Shown: positions 8,367 through 16,442, numbered from the stretch's first letter. The stretch: 33,703 bases of DNA from Parahoeflea olei (GCF_001703635.1 NZ_LQZT01000007.1:84161-117863), one strand, 5' to 3'. The notes: generated from the letters alone by a model not told the origin. Program-made: numbers and translations.

Positions 8367-8396
8367 GTCGCCCCTTCGCGGGGCGTGGATCACAAC
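8367..8396 (+). repeat. Terminal degenerate CRISPR repeat 18
   Basis: A 30-nt copy with one base lost from the loop/G run and GATCGAAAC changed to GATCACAAC. The stem CGCCCC/GGGGCG is still perfect, with a TTCGC loop. This is the leader-distal end of the array. Confidence 0.9.
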
Positions 8397-8659
8397 AGCA
8401 GGCATCGAGATCAAGGCCGGTTTGGGGCCGGGTCGCGCAGGTGTTGCGAACCGGCAGCGCACGGCGGCACGAGACCCGCAGGATGAGGCGAGGTTCTTGC
8501 AAGAACGGCGTGCGCTCGGATCGGCCTTGCTTGCGTTATGCCCCGATCGGCTTGATCTCCGGTTGCGCCACCGTCAGACAGACCGAAAAGCGTCTGGCAC
8601 ACCGAAATGATGGCTGTCTCCGGGTGCGGTTTGGCCTCAGCGCACACATCATTTGCCGC
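8397..8659. other. Intergenic region between array and oxidoreductase
   Basis: 263 bases in which I see no supported gene; short frames here have no family resemblance. The only clear structure is a perfect 14-bp palindrome GTTCTTGCAAGAAC at 8493-8506, which could be an operator but has no recognised owner. Confidence 0.4.
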
Positions 8660-9641
8660 TCACGCTGACAGATCCGGAACCACCTTGCCGATCAATTTGT
8701 TCGATTCGACCATGTCATGCGCAGCGGCGACTTCGGCCAAGGGAAAGACGCACGAGACCTCCGGTGCGATCGTTTTGGCATCGAGCAACGGCCAGACCCG
8801 TTCAAGCAGCTCCCGGGCGATCCGGCCCTTTTCCTCGACCGAGCGCGTGCAGCGTCGAACCGGTCACGATCGCCCGCTTGCGCATCATTTGCGAAATATC
8901 GAGCGTGACTTCCCGGCCGGCAAGGGAGGCGATGTGGACCAGGCGGCCCCGGGTGGCGATCAGCCGCATGGTGTCGGCGAAGAACGGCCCGGCCCGCATG
9001 TCGAGGATCACGTCGACGCCGCGACCGCCGGTCATCTCGAGCAGGCGGTCGGCGAAATTCCCGGTGTTGCAATCGACCACCTCCACCGCTCCGAGATCTC
9101 GGCAGCCCTGCGCCTTTTCCGCGGAGCTGACCGTGGCGCAGACCGTCGAGCCGAGCGCGTGGGCGAGCGTGATCGCCGTGGTGCCGATGCCCGACGCGCC
9201 GCCGTGGACCAGCAGGCTTTCACCGGCCTTCAGGGCGCCGGACTGAAAGACATTGGTCCAGACGGTGAAATAGGTTTCCGGAATGGCGGCCGCCGTCACG
9301 GAATCCATGCCCTTGGGCACCGGCAGCAGTTGAGACACGGGCACCGCGACATAGTCGGCACAGCCACCGCCTGTCACGGGCCCGCAGACCCGGCCGCCCA
9401 ACGACCCGCCCTCGCCCCCTTTGCCGAGTGCGGCGATCTCGCCCGCCACCTCGAGCCCGAGACTGTCCGACGCCCTGGGCGGCGGAGGATAGTTGCCGAG
9501 GCGCTGGATGATGTCGGGCCGGTTGACGCCCGCGGCATGGACCCTGACCAGCACCTCGCTGGCCTCGGCCTTCGGGCGCGGACCTTGCGTGATGTCGAGA
9601 CCACCGGACTGGCCGGGCGCGCGAAGGGCGACGTGTTTCAT
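8660..9641 (-). pseudogene. Frameshifted NAD(P)H-quinone oxidoreductase, PIG3-type
   Basis: A zinc-independent MDR-family quinone oxidoreductase. The intact part starts at 9641 (MKHVALRAPGQSGGLDI) and shows the GVNRPDIIQRLGNYPPPP substrate-side block and the nucleotide-binding VHGGASGIGTTAITLA loop. At about 8843-8847 the frame breaks: after GSTLHA the reading continues as a short tail ending at 8802, whereas the expected ending (RSVEEKGRIARELLERVWPL, then FPLAEVAAAH and LIGKVV) is present in another frame to a stop at 8660. Two bases (GC) appear lost from a GCGCGC run. The restored protein would be about 327 residues, normal for the family. Either a recent inactivating mutation or a sequencing error; the rest of the sequence is undamaged. 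Confidence 0.85.
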
Positions 9642-9777
9642 CGCCTGTCTCCTTCATCAGGGTGCAGGCTAACCGATAACCGAGGATCATTCAGGGGAGC
9701 CGGTCACAGACAACAGCGAGTTTTGGCCGCGTTTGAAGAGCTAATCGGAGATGTAAATCGATGGTTGCGGCCCACAC

Positions 9778-10728
9778 ATGTTACCTGCAAAGATTAGCCA
9801 ATTGGGAATCGGGGTGCATGAATTGGCCGTTGAACTGCGAAAAAGGGTCGTTGAGTTTCTCTCAGCAAATCCCGAGAGGAAATTTAGGGCCAGAGATATC
9901 GCCGAATGGTTTTGTGGGGCCTACCCTGATGAAGCGAATGGGAAAATGACGGCCAGTGCTTCCATCCACACTGAAGCCGATCTCTTGAACCAACTCGTGG
10001 CCGAAATAGGTGCCAATCGGCCGACATGGCAGAAAAGGCATTTCCAACTCAGAACAACTGAAGGTGAAAGGCCCAGACTGTACTACTGGACTGAAAAATC
10101 AGCCGAAGCTGAGATCGAACAGGCCGAAGACAATATTTCGATTTTCGCAGATACACCGAAGCTCCGCGAACACGATCTTTACCCTATGCTCATCGAGTTC
10201 ATGAAGGAGGACCAGGGCGTTAAGGGATTTCGGATTGATGAGACGAAATCTTCAAACAGGAACGGTCAAGGCGGGAACAAATGGCTATTCCCTGATGTCG
10301 TTGGGATGGAGGATTTGACCAATGGCCTGAACAATGAGGTTGTTCTGGCGATGCGAGAAAGCAGAGAGAAACGTGTGCGTCTCTGGTCCTTCGAGGTGAA
10401 GCTCTTGATCAACCGATCAAATGCGCGCGAGGCCTATTACCAAGCCGTATCGAATTGCTCCTGGTCGAATATGGGTTATCTGGTTGCCGGGGAAATAGAA
10501 GGTCCAGATACGCTTAAGGAACTCCGTATCCTTTATGCGATGCACGGTATCGGACTGATAAAGCTAGACCCCAAGACCCCCTCCGAGAGCCAGATTGTCA
10601 TCCCCGCTCGGGAACGGATAGAGCTGGAATGGGGAATGTGCAGCCGCCTTGCGGAGGAAAATAAGGACTACAGGATGTTCATGAAGCGCGTCCGGCAATT
10701 TTTTCAGACAGGTGATTTGGACGCCTGA
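9778..10728 (+). CDS. HrgA/COG2958-like protein, putative restriction-type nuclease
   Basis: 316 residues. The N-terminus (about 15-75, FLSANPERKFRARDIAEWF) looks like a HARE-type winged helix. The C-terminal part has a PD-(D/E)xK-like set: PDVVGME (D173, E178), SFEVKL (E206, K208) and REAYYQAVSN (Q222), followed by NMGYLVA and HGIGLIKLD. These blocks are those of the COG2958/HrgA proteins, which replace or accompany restriction genes in some bacteria; biochemical function is not established to my knowledge. GC content is near 50%, far below its neighbours, suggesting recent transfer. It lies between the CRISPR locus and tRNA-Arg. The start is uncertain: ATG 9778 lacks a good ribosome site, and GTG 9814 is an alternative. 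Confidence 0.75.
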   Translation: MLPAKISQLGIGVHELAVELRKRVVEFLSANPERKFRARDIAEWFCGAYPDEANGKMTASASIHTEADLLNQLVAEIGANRPTWQKRHFQLRTTEGERPRLYYWTEKSAEAEIEQAEDNISIFADTPKLREHDLYPMLIEFMKEDQGVKGFRIDETKSSNRNGQGGNKWLFPDVVGMEDLTNGLNNEVVLAMRESREKRVRLWSFEVKLLINRSNAREAYYQAVSNCSWSNMGYLVAGEIEGPDTLKELRILYAMHGIGLIKLDPKTPSESQIVIPARERIELEWGMCSRLAEENKDYRMFMKRVRQFFQTGDLDA

Positions 10729-10868
10729 TTTGCAGATTGTTTGGTTGCGGGCAAAGCCCCTCTGAACATCTGGGGAGCATAAGCGATACTGCCGCTCCCC
10801 TGAGCCAAGCGGCGACGCGCCCATTCGCGTGCATACTCGTACAGCGACATGATTTATCTGAGAAAAAA
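10729..10868. other. Gap between the HrgA-like gene and tRNA-Arg
   Basis: 140 bases, no gene seen. On the - strand the tRNA 3' end is followed directly by six T residues (10863-10868 as A on the + strand), enough for a simple tRNA transcript end. GGGAGC/GCTCCC arms near 10772-10800 form only a weak hairpin. Confidence 0.4.
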
Positions 10869-10945
10869 TGGCGCGCCCGAAAGGATTCGAACCTCTGACC
10901 CCCAGATTCGTAGTCTGGTGCTCTATCCAGCTGAGCTACGGGCGC
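10869..10945 (-). tRNA. tRNA-Arg (anticodon ACG)
   Basis: 77 nt with encoded CCA. On the - strand: acceptor GCGCCCG pairs with CGGGCGC; D arm GCTC..GAGC; anticodon stem CCAGA/TCTGG around loop CTACGAA, giving ACG; variable GGGTC; T arm AGAGG-TTCGAAT-CCTTT; discriminator G then CCA. All cloverleaf parts are present. ACG (read as ICG after deamination) decodes CGU/CGC/CGA. The 3' end faces the lower-GC HrgA-like gene, the usual side for element integration at tRNA genes. Confidence 0.97.
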
Positions 10946-11116
10946 GCAGGGCAGGCTGTGTTCGCCTGCGAGGCGATCTCCTAAAACGGACGGCGGGGGA
11001 TTGCAAGCGGAATTGGCGAAAAAAGCATGGGAGGTGCAAATCCTTTTGGCGAGGCCCGGCGTCGCGCGGGAAAACCGCACCCGCCGCCGCGACGGATCGG
11101 GGCGACGCTCGCCCGG

Positions 11117-12598
11117 TCAGGCGCGGGCGCGGAAGGTGTCGAGCGGCACCGGCTGGTCCGGGAGCTCGATTCGGAAGGCAGTGCCCTGCGTCACGGTCTC
11201 GTCGAGCGCGATCGAGCCGCCATGGGCGATCACCAGTTCGCGGGCGATGGCGAGCCCCAGGCCGGTGCCGCCGGCCCGCGCCGAACCACGGAACGGCTGG
11301 AACAGGTTCTCGCGGGCCTTGGCGGGCAGGCCGGGGCCGGTGTCGGCGATGCGGATCTCGACCACCGTGCCGGTGCGACGCGCCGAGAGCGTGATGCGCC
11401 GGACCAGGGCATCGTCATCGGCATCGGCGCCGAAGGCCTGCACGGCGTTGCGCACCAGGTTGTAGAGCACCCGGAACAGCTGGTCGCTGTCGGCCTCGAC
11501 CTCGAGATCGCGGTCGACATCGAGCACGTACTGGATGTCGAGTTCGGTCTCCTCGCTGACGATGTCGCGCACCTCGCGGGCGAGCGTCGGCAGGTTGATG
11601 AAGCGCCGGCGCGGCTGCGCCTCGCGCGCCTTGCCATAGGCCAGCACCTCGCCGGAATAGCTCACCGCGCGGTCGATGGTGCGCAGAAGCTTGGGCGCGA
11701 AGCGCTTGACCATGGGATCATCGATCGTCGCCAGGCGGTCGGACATCAACTGCGCCGAGGTCAGGATGTTGCGCATGTCGTGGTTGATCTTGGACACCGC
11801 GAGCCCGAGATCGGCGAGATGGCGCTGTTCCTTGAGCGTCTGCTGCAACTGCGTCTGCATCGCCGCCAGGTGCCCCTCGGCAGCGCTCAGCTCATCGACG
11901 GCGGGACCGGGAACGATGATGTTGGCGGGATTTTCCGGGTCCCTCGCAAAATCCTGCATGTTGGCCGTGACCCGGCGCACCGGGCGAAACAGCAGCCGGT
12001 TGATGGCGAAGAACATCAGGCTTGCGGTGATGACCGAGATCGCCACCGACAGCAGGAACACGTTGCGGCCATAGATCAGCATCGCATGCCGGAGCGGCGC
12101 ATCGGCCATCACCAGCTCGATCTGCATGCGCGGATCGTCGGCCACCGGTCCATAGACCCGGATCACCCGGTCGCCGCCGAACAGGAAAGTATCGAAGGCG
12201 TCGATGATCGCGCCCACCGGGGTGACTGCGGAGAGATCGTACTGGTGGGTGACCACCGGCGGCATGTCGGCGGCGGCGATCAGCCGCGAGGCGCCGTCCT
12301 TGCGCAGCACGATCGCCTTGGTGCCGGTCGCCATCAGGGCATCGTCCTGGATCGCGCGCGGCAGGTTGATGTCGTTGACCGCGTCGATCACCACCGCCGC
12401 GGCGGCGGCGACGTTGAGACGGTCTGCAAGCCAGCGCACCCGCGTATTGGCCACCGACGGAACGAAGATCAGCACTTCGGCGATCATCACGAACAGGATG
12501 GTGAGCCACAGGAGCTTGGAGGACAGGCTCATGCCCCTGGGCCTGGAGCGGCCGCGGCCTGCCTGCCCGGCCCGGACTGTCTGTGTGTCGTCGGTCAT
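11117..12598 (-). CDS. Orphan membrane sensor histidine kinase
   Basis: 493 residues: TM helix about 28-48, periplasmic sensor region 50-175, TM about 178-200, HAMP-like linker 201-260, then a kinase core. The phosphoacceptor is H273 in SKINHDMRNILTSAQ, an H-box of the HDMRN type rather than HELRTP. ATP-binding boxes: N380/N384 (LYNLVRNAVQ), DTGPGLP (419-425) and GGTGLGLAIA (443-451). No response regulator is adjacent, so its partner is elsewhere. It starts 39 bases after the reductase stop on the same strand and is probably co-transcribed. A GC-rich antisense frame covers this gene but is not real. Confidence 0.9.
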   Translation of the reverse strand: MTDDTQTVRAGQAGRGRSRPRGMSLSSKLLWLTILFVMIAEVLIFVPSVANTRVRWLADRLNVAAAAAVVIDAVNDINLPRAIQDDALMATGTKAIVLRKDGASRLIAAADMPPVVTHQYDLSAVTPVGAIIDAFDTFLFGGDRVIRVYGPVADDPRMQIELVMADAPLRHAMLIYGRNVFLLSVAISVITASLMFFAINRLLFRPVRRVTANMQDFARDPENPANIIVPGPAVDELSAAEGHLAAMQTQLQQTLKEQRHLADLGLAVSKINHDMRNILTSAQLMSDRLATIDDPMVKRFAPKLLRTIDRAVSYSGEVLAYGKAREAQPRRRFINLPTLAREVRDIVSEETELDIQYVLDVDRDLEVEADSDQLFRVLYNLVRNAVQAFGADADDDALVRRITLSARRTGTVVEIRIADTGPGLPAKARENLFQPFRGSARAGGTGLGLAIARELVIAHGGSIALDETVTQGTAFRIELPDQPVPLDTFRARA

Positions 12599-12637
12599 GA
12601 TCCGCCCCCTTGCGCCGTTCCGGCCCGATCGCCCAAA

Positions 12638-14068
12638 CTAGCCCAGCCGCCTGAGGAAACGGACGATCCGGCGCACCAGCGGCTTGCGCGCCAGGGGCGC
12701 ATAATAGGAGACTGCGGCGCGTTTTCCAATTTCCCCCATGGTCGGATAGGGCGGGACATAGCCACGCACCTGTTTGAGCGTCATGGAATTGGCAATGGCG
12801 AGCGCCCACATGTTGATCATCTCGCCCGCGCCGGCGCCGACGATGGAGACGCCGAGGATGCGCGCCTTGCGGTCGACCACGAGCTTGATCAGGCCTTGGG
12901 TCTCGCGCTCGGCCTGGGCCCGGTCATTGTCCGCATAGGGCCAGCGCAGCACCTTTATGCGCCCGCCGTGGCGCCGGGCGGCCTCCTCCTCGCCGAGCCC
13001 CACATGGGCAAGCTCGGGAGCGGTATAGGTCACCCGCGGAATGAGGCTGCGGTCTTCCCTCGCCGGCAGGCGGAACAGGATCTGCTGCACGACGAGGCCC
13101 GCATGGTAGCCCGCGACATGGGTGAACTGCAGCCCGCCGGCAACGTCGCCGATGGCATAGACGCGGCGGTTGGAACTTCTCAGATTGGCGCCGACCTTGA
13201 TGCCGCGCCTGTCATGTTTGATGCCCGCCTCGTCGAGGCCGAGCCCCTCGACATTGGCGCTGCGGCCGACGGCGAGAAGCAGGTCGGAGCCATCGACGGT
13301 TCCGCTGCCGCTGGCAGTCTCGTAGCTCACGCGCACACCGGTCTTGCCGCGTTTCTCGACGGCGGTGACCTTTGCGCCCTCGCGCACGGCGATGCCTTCC
13401 GCGCGAAACGCATCGCGCACGATCGCGGCGAGTTCCGGATCCTCCTTGCCAAGCGCGCGCTCGCCCTCGATCACGGTCACCTCGGCGCCGAGCCTGCGAT
13501 GGGCCTGCGCCATTTCCATGCCGATCGGGCCGCCGCCGATGATGACGAGATGCCTGGGCGCCCGGGTGCGCTCGAACAGGGTTTCGTTGGTGAGATAATC
13601 GACCGTGTCGAGCCCGGGGATCGGCGGCACCAGCGGCGAGGAGCCGGTCGCCACCACGAAGCGGCGGGCGCGGATCTCGGTGTCGCCGGCGATCACCGTC
13701 GCCTTGTCGATGAAGCGCGCCTCGGCCGCGATCACGGTCACGCCCATGGCGCGGAAGCGCTCGGCGGAATCATTGGGCGCGATCGCGGCGATCACGGACT
13801 GGATATGATCATGCACCGCGCGGAAGTCGACCTTGGCGTCGCCAGCGCTTACGCCGAAGCGGGGCGCCTCGGCAATTGCATGGGCGTGCTTGCCGGCGGC
13901 GATCAGCGCCTTGGAGGGCACGCAGCCGTAATTGAGGCAATCGCCGCCCATCCTGCCCTTTTCCACGAGCACGACCTCGACCCCGAAGGCGGCGGCCGCA
14001 GCGGCGACCGACAGGCCGCCCGAGCCGGCACCGATGATGCAGATGTCTGGGGTGAGGCGGTTGCTCAT
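12638..14068 (-). CDS. FAD-dependent pyridine nucleotide-disulfide oxidoreductase (mercuric-reductase-like)
   Basis: Start chosen at 14068 (MSNRLTPDICIIGAGSGG), 14 bases or so after a GGAAAG site; an upstream in-frame start only adds unrelated residues. 476 residues. FAD site GAGSGG (13-18), redox pair C44/C49 (GGDCLNYGCVPSK), NAD(P) site IIGGGPIGMEMA, second FAD site VYAIGDVAGG, and a dimerisation domain. The usual catalytic His before PT is Tyr here (YPTMGE, Y441), as in mercuric reductases, but the N-terminal HMA domain and the C-terminal Cys pair of MerA are both absent. Annotation as mercuric reductase would therefore be unsafe; the substrate is unknown. It lies between a VTT membrane protein and a histidine kinase on the same strand. 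Confidence 0.9.
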   Translation of the reverse strand: MSNRLTPDICIIGAGSGGLSVAAAAAAFGVEVVLVEKGRMGGDCLNYGCVPSKALIAAGKHAHAIAEAPRFGVSAGDAKVDFRAVHDHIQSVIAAIAPNDSAERFRAMGVTVIAAEARFIDKATVIAGDTEIRARRFVVATGSSPLVPPIPGLDTVDYLTNETLFERTRAPRHLVIIGGGPIGMEMAQAHRRLGAEVTVIEGERALGKEDPELAAIVRDAFRAEGIAVREGAKVTAVEKRGKTGVRVSYETASGSGTVDGSDLLLAVGRSANVEGLGLDEAGIKHDRRGIKVGANLRSSNRRVYAIGDVAGGLQFTHVAGYHAGLVVQQILFRLPAREDRSLIPRVTYTAPELAHVGLGEEEAARRHGGRIKVLRWPYADNDRAQAERETQGLIKLVVDRKARILGVSIVGAGAGEMINMWALAIANSMTLKQVRGYVPPYPTMGEIGKRAAVSYYAPLARKPLVRRIVRFLRRLG

Positions 14069-14165
14069 GGCTCTGTCTTTCCGTGTGTCGGCGCGTGGGG
14101 CCCTGGCGGAGCGGCTGCCAGTGCCGGCCCGGCCGGCTTGCCGAAAGGCCGGAACCGGCAAAGGC

Positions 14166-14987
14166 CTAGGCCCGCGCGCGAAATTTCCGTATTAGGGTGG
14201 GGATCGCGGCGACGATTGCAAGGCCGAGCAAGGCGATCGCGATTTCCGGCGTCACCAGATCGGAGATCGCGACCTCCCGCCCGTCGACATCCGCCGCCGC
14301 CAGAACGCTGTCGAGCCCCTGCCCCAGCCAGGAATAGGCGAGCGTTCCGGGGATGATGCCGAGAAAGGTGGCCGCCGCATAGGTCTTCAGGCTGATATTG
14401 CAGAAGGCCGGCGCGATATTGATGACGAGGAACGGGAACACCGGCGCCAGGCGCAGCACCAGAAGATAGCTGAAGGCGTCCTTCTTGAAGCCCTCGGCGA
14501 GGCGGGCCGCAAAGGGGCCGGCGCGCTTGCGCAGCACGTCCCCGAAGGCGGAGCGCGCAGCCAGGAAGATCGCCGACGCGCCGATGGTAGCGGCAAACAC
14601 GGTGAGGATGGCGGCGATCCACCAGCCGAACGCGAAGCCCGCAAAGATCGTCAGCACCGAGGCCGCCGGGAAGGCGAAGGCCACCGCGAGCGTGTAGATC
14701 ACGAAATAGCCCAGGATCGACGCCACCCGGTGATCGGCGACGAAGACATTGAGCGCCTCGCGCTGTTCGGCCAGCGCCGACAAGGTGAGATAGTCGTGCA
14801 GCCCGAACGCATATCCGGCCGCAAGCCCTGCCCCGATCACCGCCAGCGGCAGGAAACGCCGCCAGGCGGGCGAAGAGCAGGCGGCCGCGGATGCATCCGG
14901 CGCGCTTCTTCCGCACTCGGGGGCGCCTTCACGGGCGCGTTCGGGCGCTGGCCTTGTCTCGGGTGTGTCTGGCATGGCGCTGTCCAT
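14166..14987 (-). CDS. TVP38/TMEM64 (VTT-domain) membrane protein
   Basis: 273 residues from ATG 14987; ATG 14975 (MPDTPETRP) is nearly as likely and has a GGACA site. After a polar N-terminus there is a TM helix (RRFLPLAVIGAGLAAGYAF), then the VTT core: YTLAVAFAFPAASVLTIFAGFAFG, and RLAPVFPFLVINIAPAF with the R-x2-P-x2-P-x4-N signature, then GIIPGTLAYSWLGQG, and a last TM helix. Relatives are DedA-superfamily integral membrane proteins, some acting as lipid scramblases or flippases; the transported molecule here is unknown. The stop is 97 bases before the reductase start, a pairing often seen in other bacteria. Confidence 0.88.
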   Translation of the reverse strand: MDSAMPDTPETRPAPERAREGAPECGRSAPDASAAACSSPAWRRFLPLAVIGAGLAAGYAFGLHDYLTLSALAEQREALNVFVADHRVASILGYFVIYTLAVAFAFPAASVLTIFAGFAFGWWIAAILTVFAATIGASAIFLAARSAFGDVLRKRAGPFAARLAEGFKKDAFSYLLVLRLAPVFPFLVINIAPAFCNISLKTYAAATFLGIIPGTLAYSWLGQGLDSVLAAADVDGREVAISDLVTPEIAIALLGLAIVAAIPTLIRKFRARA

Positions 14988-15179
14988 CCGGCCGGTTGGG
15001 TTGTTCAGGGGTCTGGAGATAGGTCCCGCTTCGACCTCCGGCGCGGGCCGGGGTCGATCCGAACCTATACTAAAGGGTCGCAACCTGCTGCGCCAATGAC
15101 AACTGCTCCCGGCGCGACCAAACAGGCGTGAACCGGGCGCACGCAAACCTCACGGCTTGGTGAGCACGGCTTGATCGGC

Positions 15180-15989
15180 TCAGAGCGCGTTGATGCGCCA
15201 GTCATAGGCATAATTCACGATCGGTGCCGGGGCGATCCGGGCGGCCTTTTCCGGCGTGGCAAGCGCGGTCCAGTGGGCCTTGAGCTTCGAGGCGCCGCCG
15301 AAATCGCCGGCATACCAGGAATAGATCTTCGACGCCGTGATGCCGGCCGAGCCGATCGCGACACCGCGGGGATGGTTGACATAGTCGACCGCGTTCTGTC
15401 GCAACAGCGCGGCGAGAGTGGCGCCGGTATAGGCGCGCGCCGCGAGATTCGGGCAGGAATAGGAGGCGCAGTTGAGCCCGTAATGGGACATCGGATCGCG
15501 AAACAGCCCGCGGACGATCTCGTGTTCGATGTCGTCGAGCGAGAGCGCGCGGCCGTTCACGGTGACGAGCTTCGCCCTCCACGGGCCGGAGCCGAACAGG
15601 AACGAGCCGCCAAGATTGATCTTCCTGATCGAGGTGACCGGATAGGCATCGGCCACGACCTCGAGCGTCCTGGCATTGTAGAGATTGATCCAGTAGGCAT
15701 GCGCCTCGTCCGGCGAGAGTGCCACCGGGTCGAGCGCTTCGAGAAAGGCGAGATAGGCCCTGAGCGCGGCGAGATCGGCCTTCAGGCCGCGATAGTCGAC
15801 GCGGTTGTAGCGCTCCGGGTCGGGCCGGACATGGGCTGCAAGCAGCGCGTCGAAGGCCGCATGATCGGCGCTACCCTGCCCGCGCGGGCGAAAGGCGGTG
15901 ATCGCCGCGCCGGCGGCAACGGGCGCGATGGCCGCGGCGGCGGCGAGGCTTGCGAAGCCCGAAAGGACGGTGCGGCGGGCGATGGGCAT
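15180..15989 (-). CDS. DUF547 protein, exported by a Tat-like signal
   Basis: Start at ATG 15989 gives 269 residues beginning MPIARRTVLSGFASLAAAAA, a twin-arginine-like leader with an Ala-rich hydrophobic stretch. The mature part has the DUF547 blocks: YRGLKADL, AYWINLYNARTLEVV, and LNCASYSCPNL with two conserved Cys. The Cys and His residues suggest a papain-fold or metal-binding role, but the function is not established. A longer in-frame start (16040) adds residues before the signal and is not favoured. It lies 192 bases upstream of the VTT gene, so may have its own promoter. Confidence 0.85.
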   Translation of the reverse strand: MPIARRTVLSGFASLAAAAAIAPVAAGAAITAFRPRGQGSADHAAFDALLAAHVRPDPERYNRVDYRGLKADLAALRAYLAFLEALDPVALSPDEAHAYWINLYNARTLEVVADAYPVTSIRKINLGGSFLFGSGPWRAKLVTVNGRALSLDDIEHEIVRGLFRDPMSHYGLNCASYSCPNLAARAYTGATLAALLRQNAVDYVNHPRGVAIGSAGITASKIYSWYAGDFGGASKLKAHWTALATPEKAARIAPAPIVNYAYDWRINAL

Positions 15990-16169
15990 GACTGACGGGA
16001 CCCTCTGGGAGCGTGGGACAAGGCTGGTGCGTGCCCGCATAGCTTGCGCGGCAGGCCCGACGCGGCAAGGCCCGCACCACCGGTGTCACCGTCTTGTGAA
16101 GCGGCGTGAGGCCGGCACCGCAGAGGACCGCGGCAGAGCGGACGCAGCGAGCGCGGACCGGGCGGTACG

Positions 16170-16199
16170 TTGACTTTTGCCGTTGAACACGCGTATAAG
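16170..16199 (+). promoter_or_regulatory. Sigma70-type promoter for rpmH-rnpA
   Basis: TTGACT (16170-16175), 18 bases, TATAAG (16194-16199), about 105 bases upstream of rpmH. This is the best housekeeping promoter in the window and fits a highly expressed ribosomal protein gene. The rest of the 315-base gap 15990-16304 shows no gene. Confidence 0.7.
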
Positions 16200-16304
16200 C
16201 CGCTCGTCCGCGGGAGCATCCGGTTTCCGGGAATGCATTTCGGCGGACTGAACCTCCAAACGCAGATGTTCCAAGAAGGGCCGCACACCGCGGTATTTAA
16301 ATAA

Positions 16305-16442
16305 ATGTCAAAGCGTACATACCAACCCTCCAAGCTTGTTCGCAAGCGGCGCCACGGCTTCCGTGCGCGCATGGCAACCAAGGGCGGCCGCAAGGTCATC
16401 CAGGCTCGCCGCGCCCGCGGGCGTAAACGTCTTTCGGCCTGA
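16305..16442 (+). CDS. rpmH: 50S ribosomal protein L34
   Basis: 45 codons translating to [18 protein letters not shown] and ending in GRKRLSA, an unmistakable L34. It is very basic and sits in the exit-tunnel side of the large subunit. It is one residue longer than the common 44 because of an extra Ser after Met. It is first in the conserved rpmH-rnpA-yidC block; rnpA follows after 35 bases. Confidence 0.97.
   Translation: MSKRTYQPSKLVRKRRHGFRARMATKGGRKVIQARRARGRKRLSA

Larger units (their letters stand above)
7258..8396 (+). CRISPR. Type I-C CRISPR array: 18 repeats, 17 spacers
   Basis: The repeat is 31 nt: GTCGCCCC, TTCACG, GGGGCG, TGGATCGAAAC. It has a 6-bp stem (CGCCCC/GGGGCG) and a hexaloop, as in I-C repeats cut by Cas5c. 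Repeat starts: 7258, 7322, 7389, 7455, 7522, 7588, 7653, 7719, 7784, 7849, 7915, 7980, 8045, 8110, 8175, 8241, then degenerate copies at 8302 and 8367. Spacer lengths in order: 33, 36, 35, 36, 35, 34, 35, 34, 34, 35, 34, 34, 34, 34, 35, 30, 34. The copy at 7653 has one G-to-A change inside the stem. All spacers differ by eye, and I saw none matching elsewhere in this window. Confidence 0.99.

Noticed and set aside
7144..8486. Open frames through the CRISPR array (SPLHGGVDRN, VSIHAPVKGRP and FDPRPREGAT repeats)
   Set aside because: These are translations of the 31-nt repeat in different frames, a well-known false protein family.
12638..14068. Calling the disulfide reductase a mercuric reductase
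   Set aside because: No HMA domain, no C-terminal Cys pair and no mer genes nearby.
11027..14356. A 1109-codon open frame on the + strand opposite the kinase, reductase and VTT genes
   Set aside because: It is the antisense of three well-supported genes, rich in His/Arg/Gly/Asp as expected from GC-rich mirror frames, and matches no family.
15953..15968. CCCGAAAGGA near the DUF547 start as a second copy of the tRNA-Arg end (attachment site)
   Set aside because: Only ten bases match and they lie inside the signal-peptide codons on the wrong side of the tRNA; chance match.
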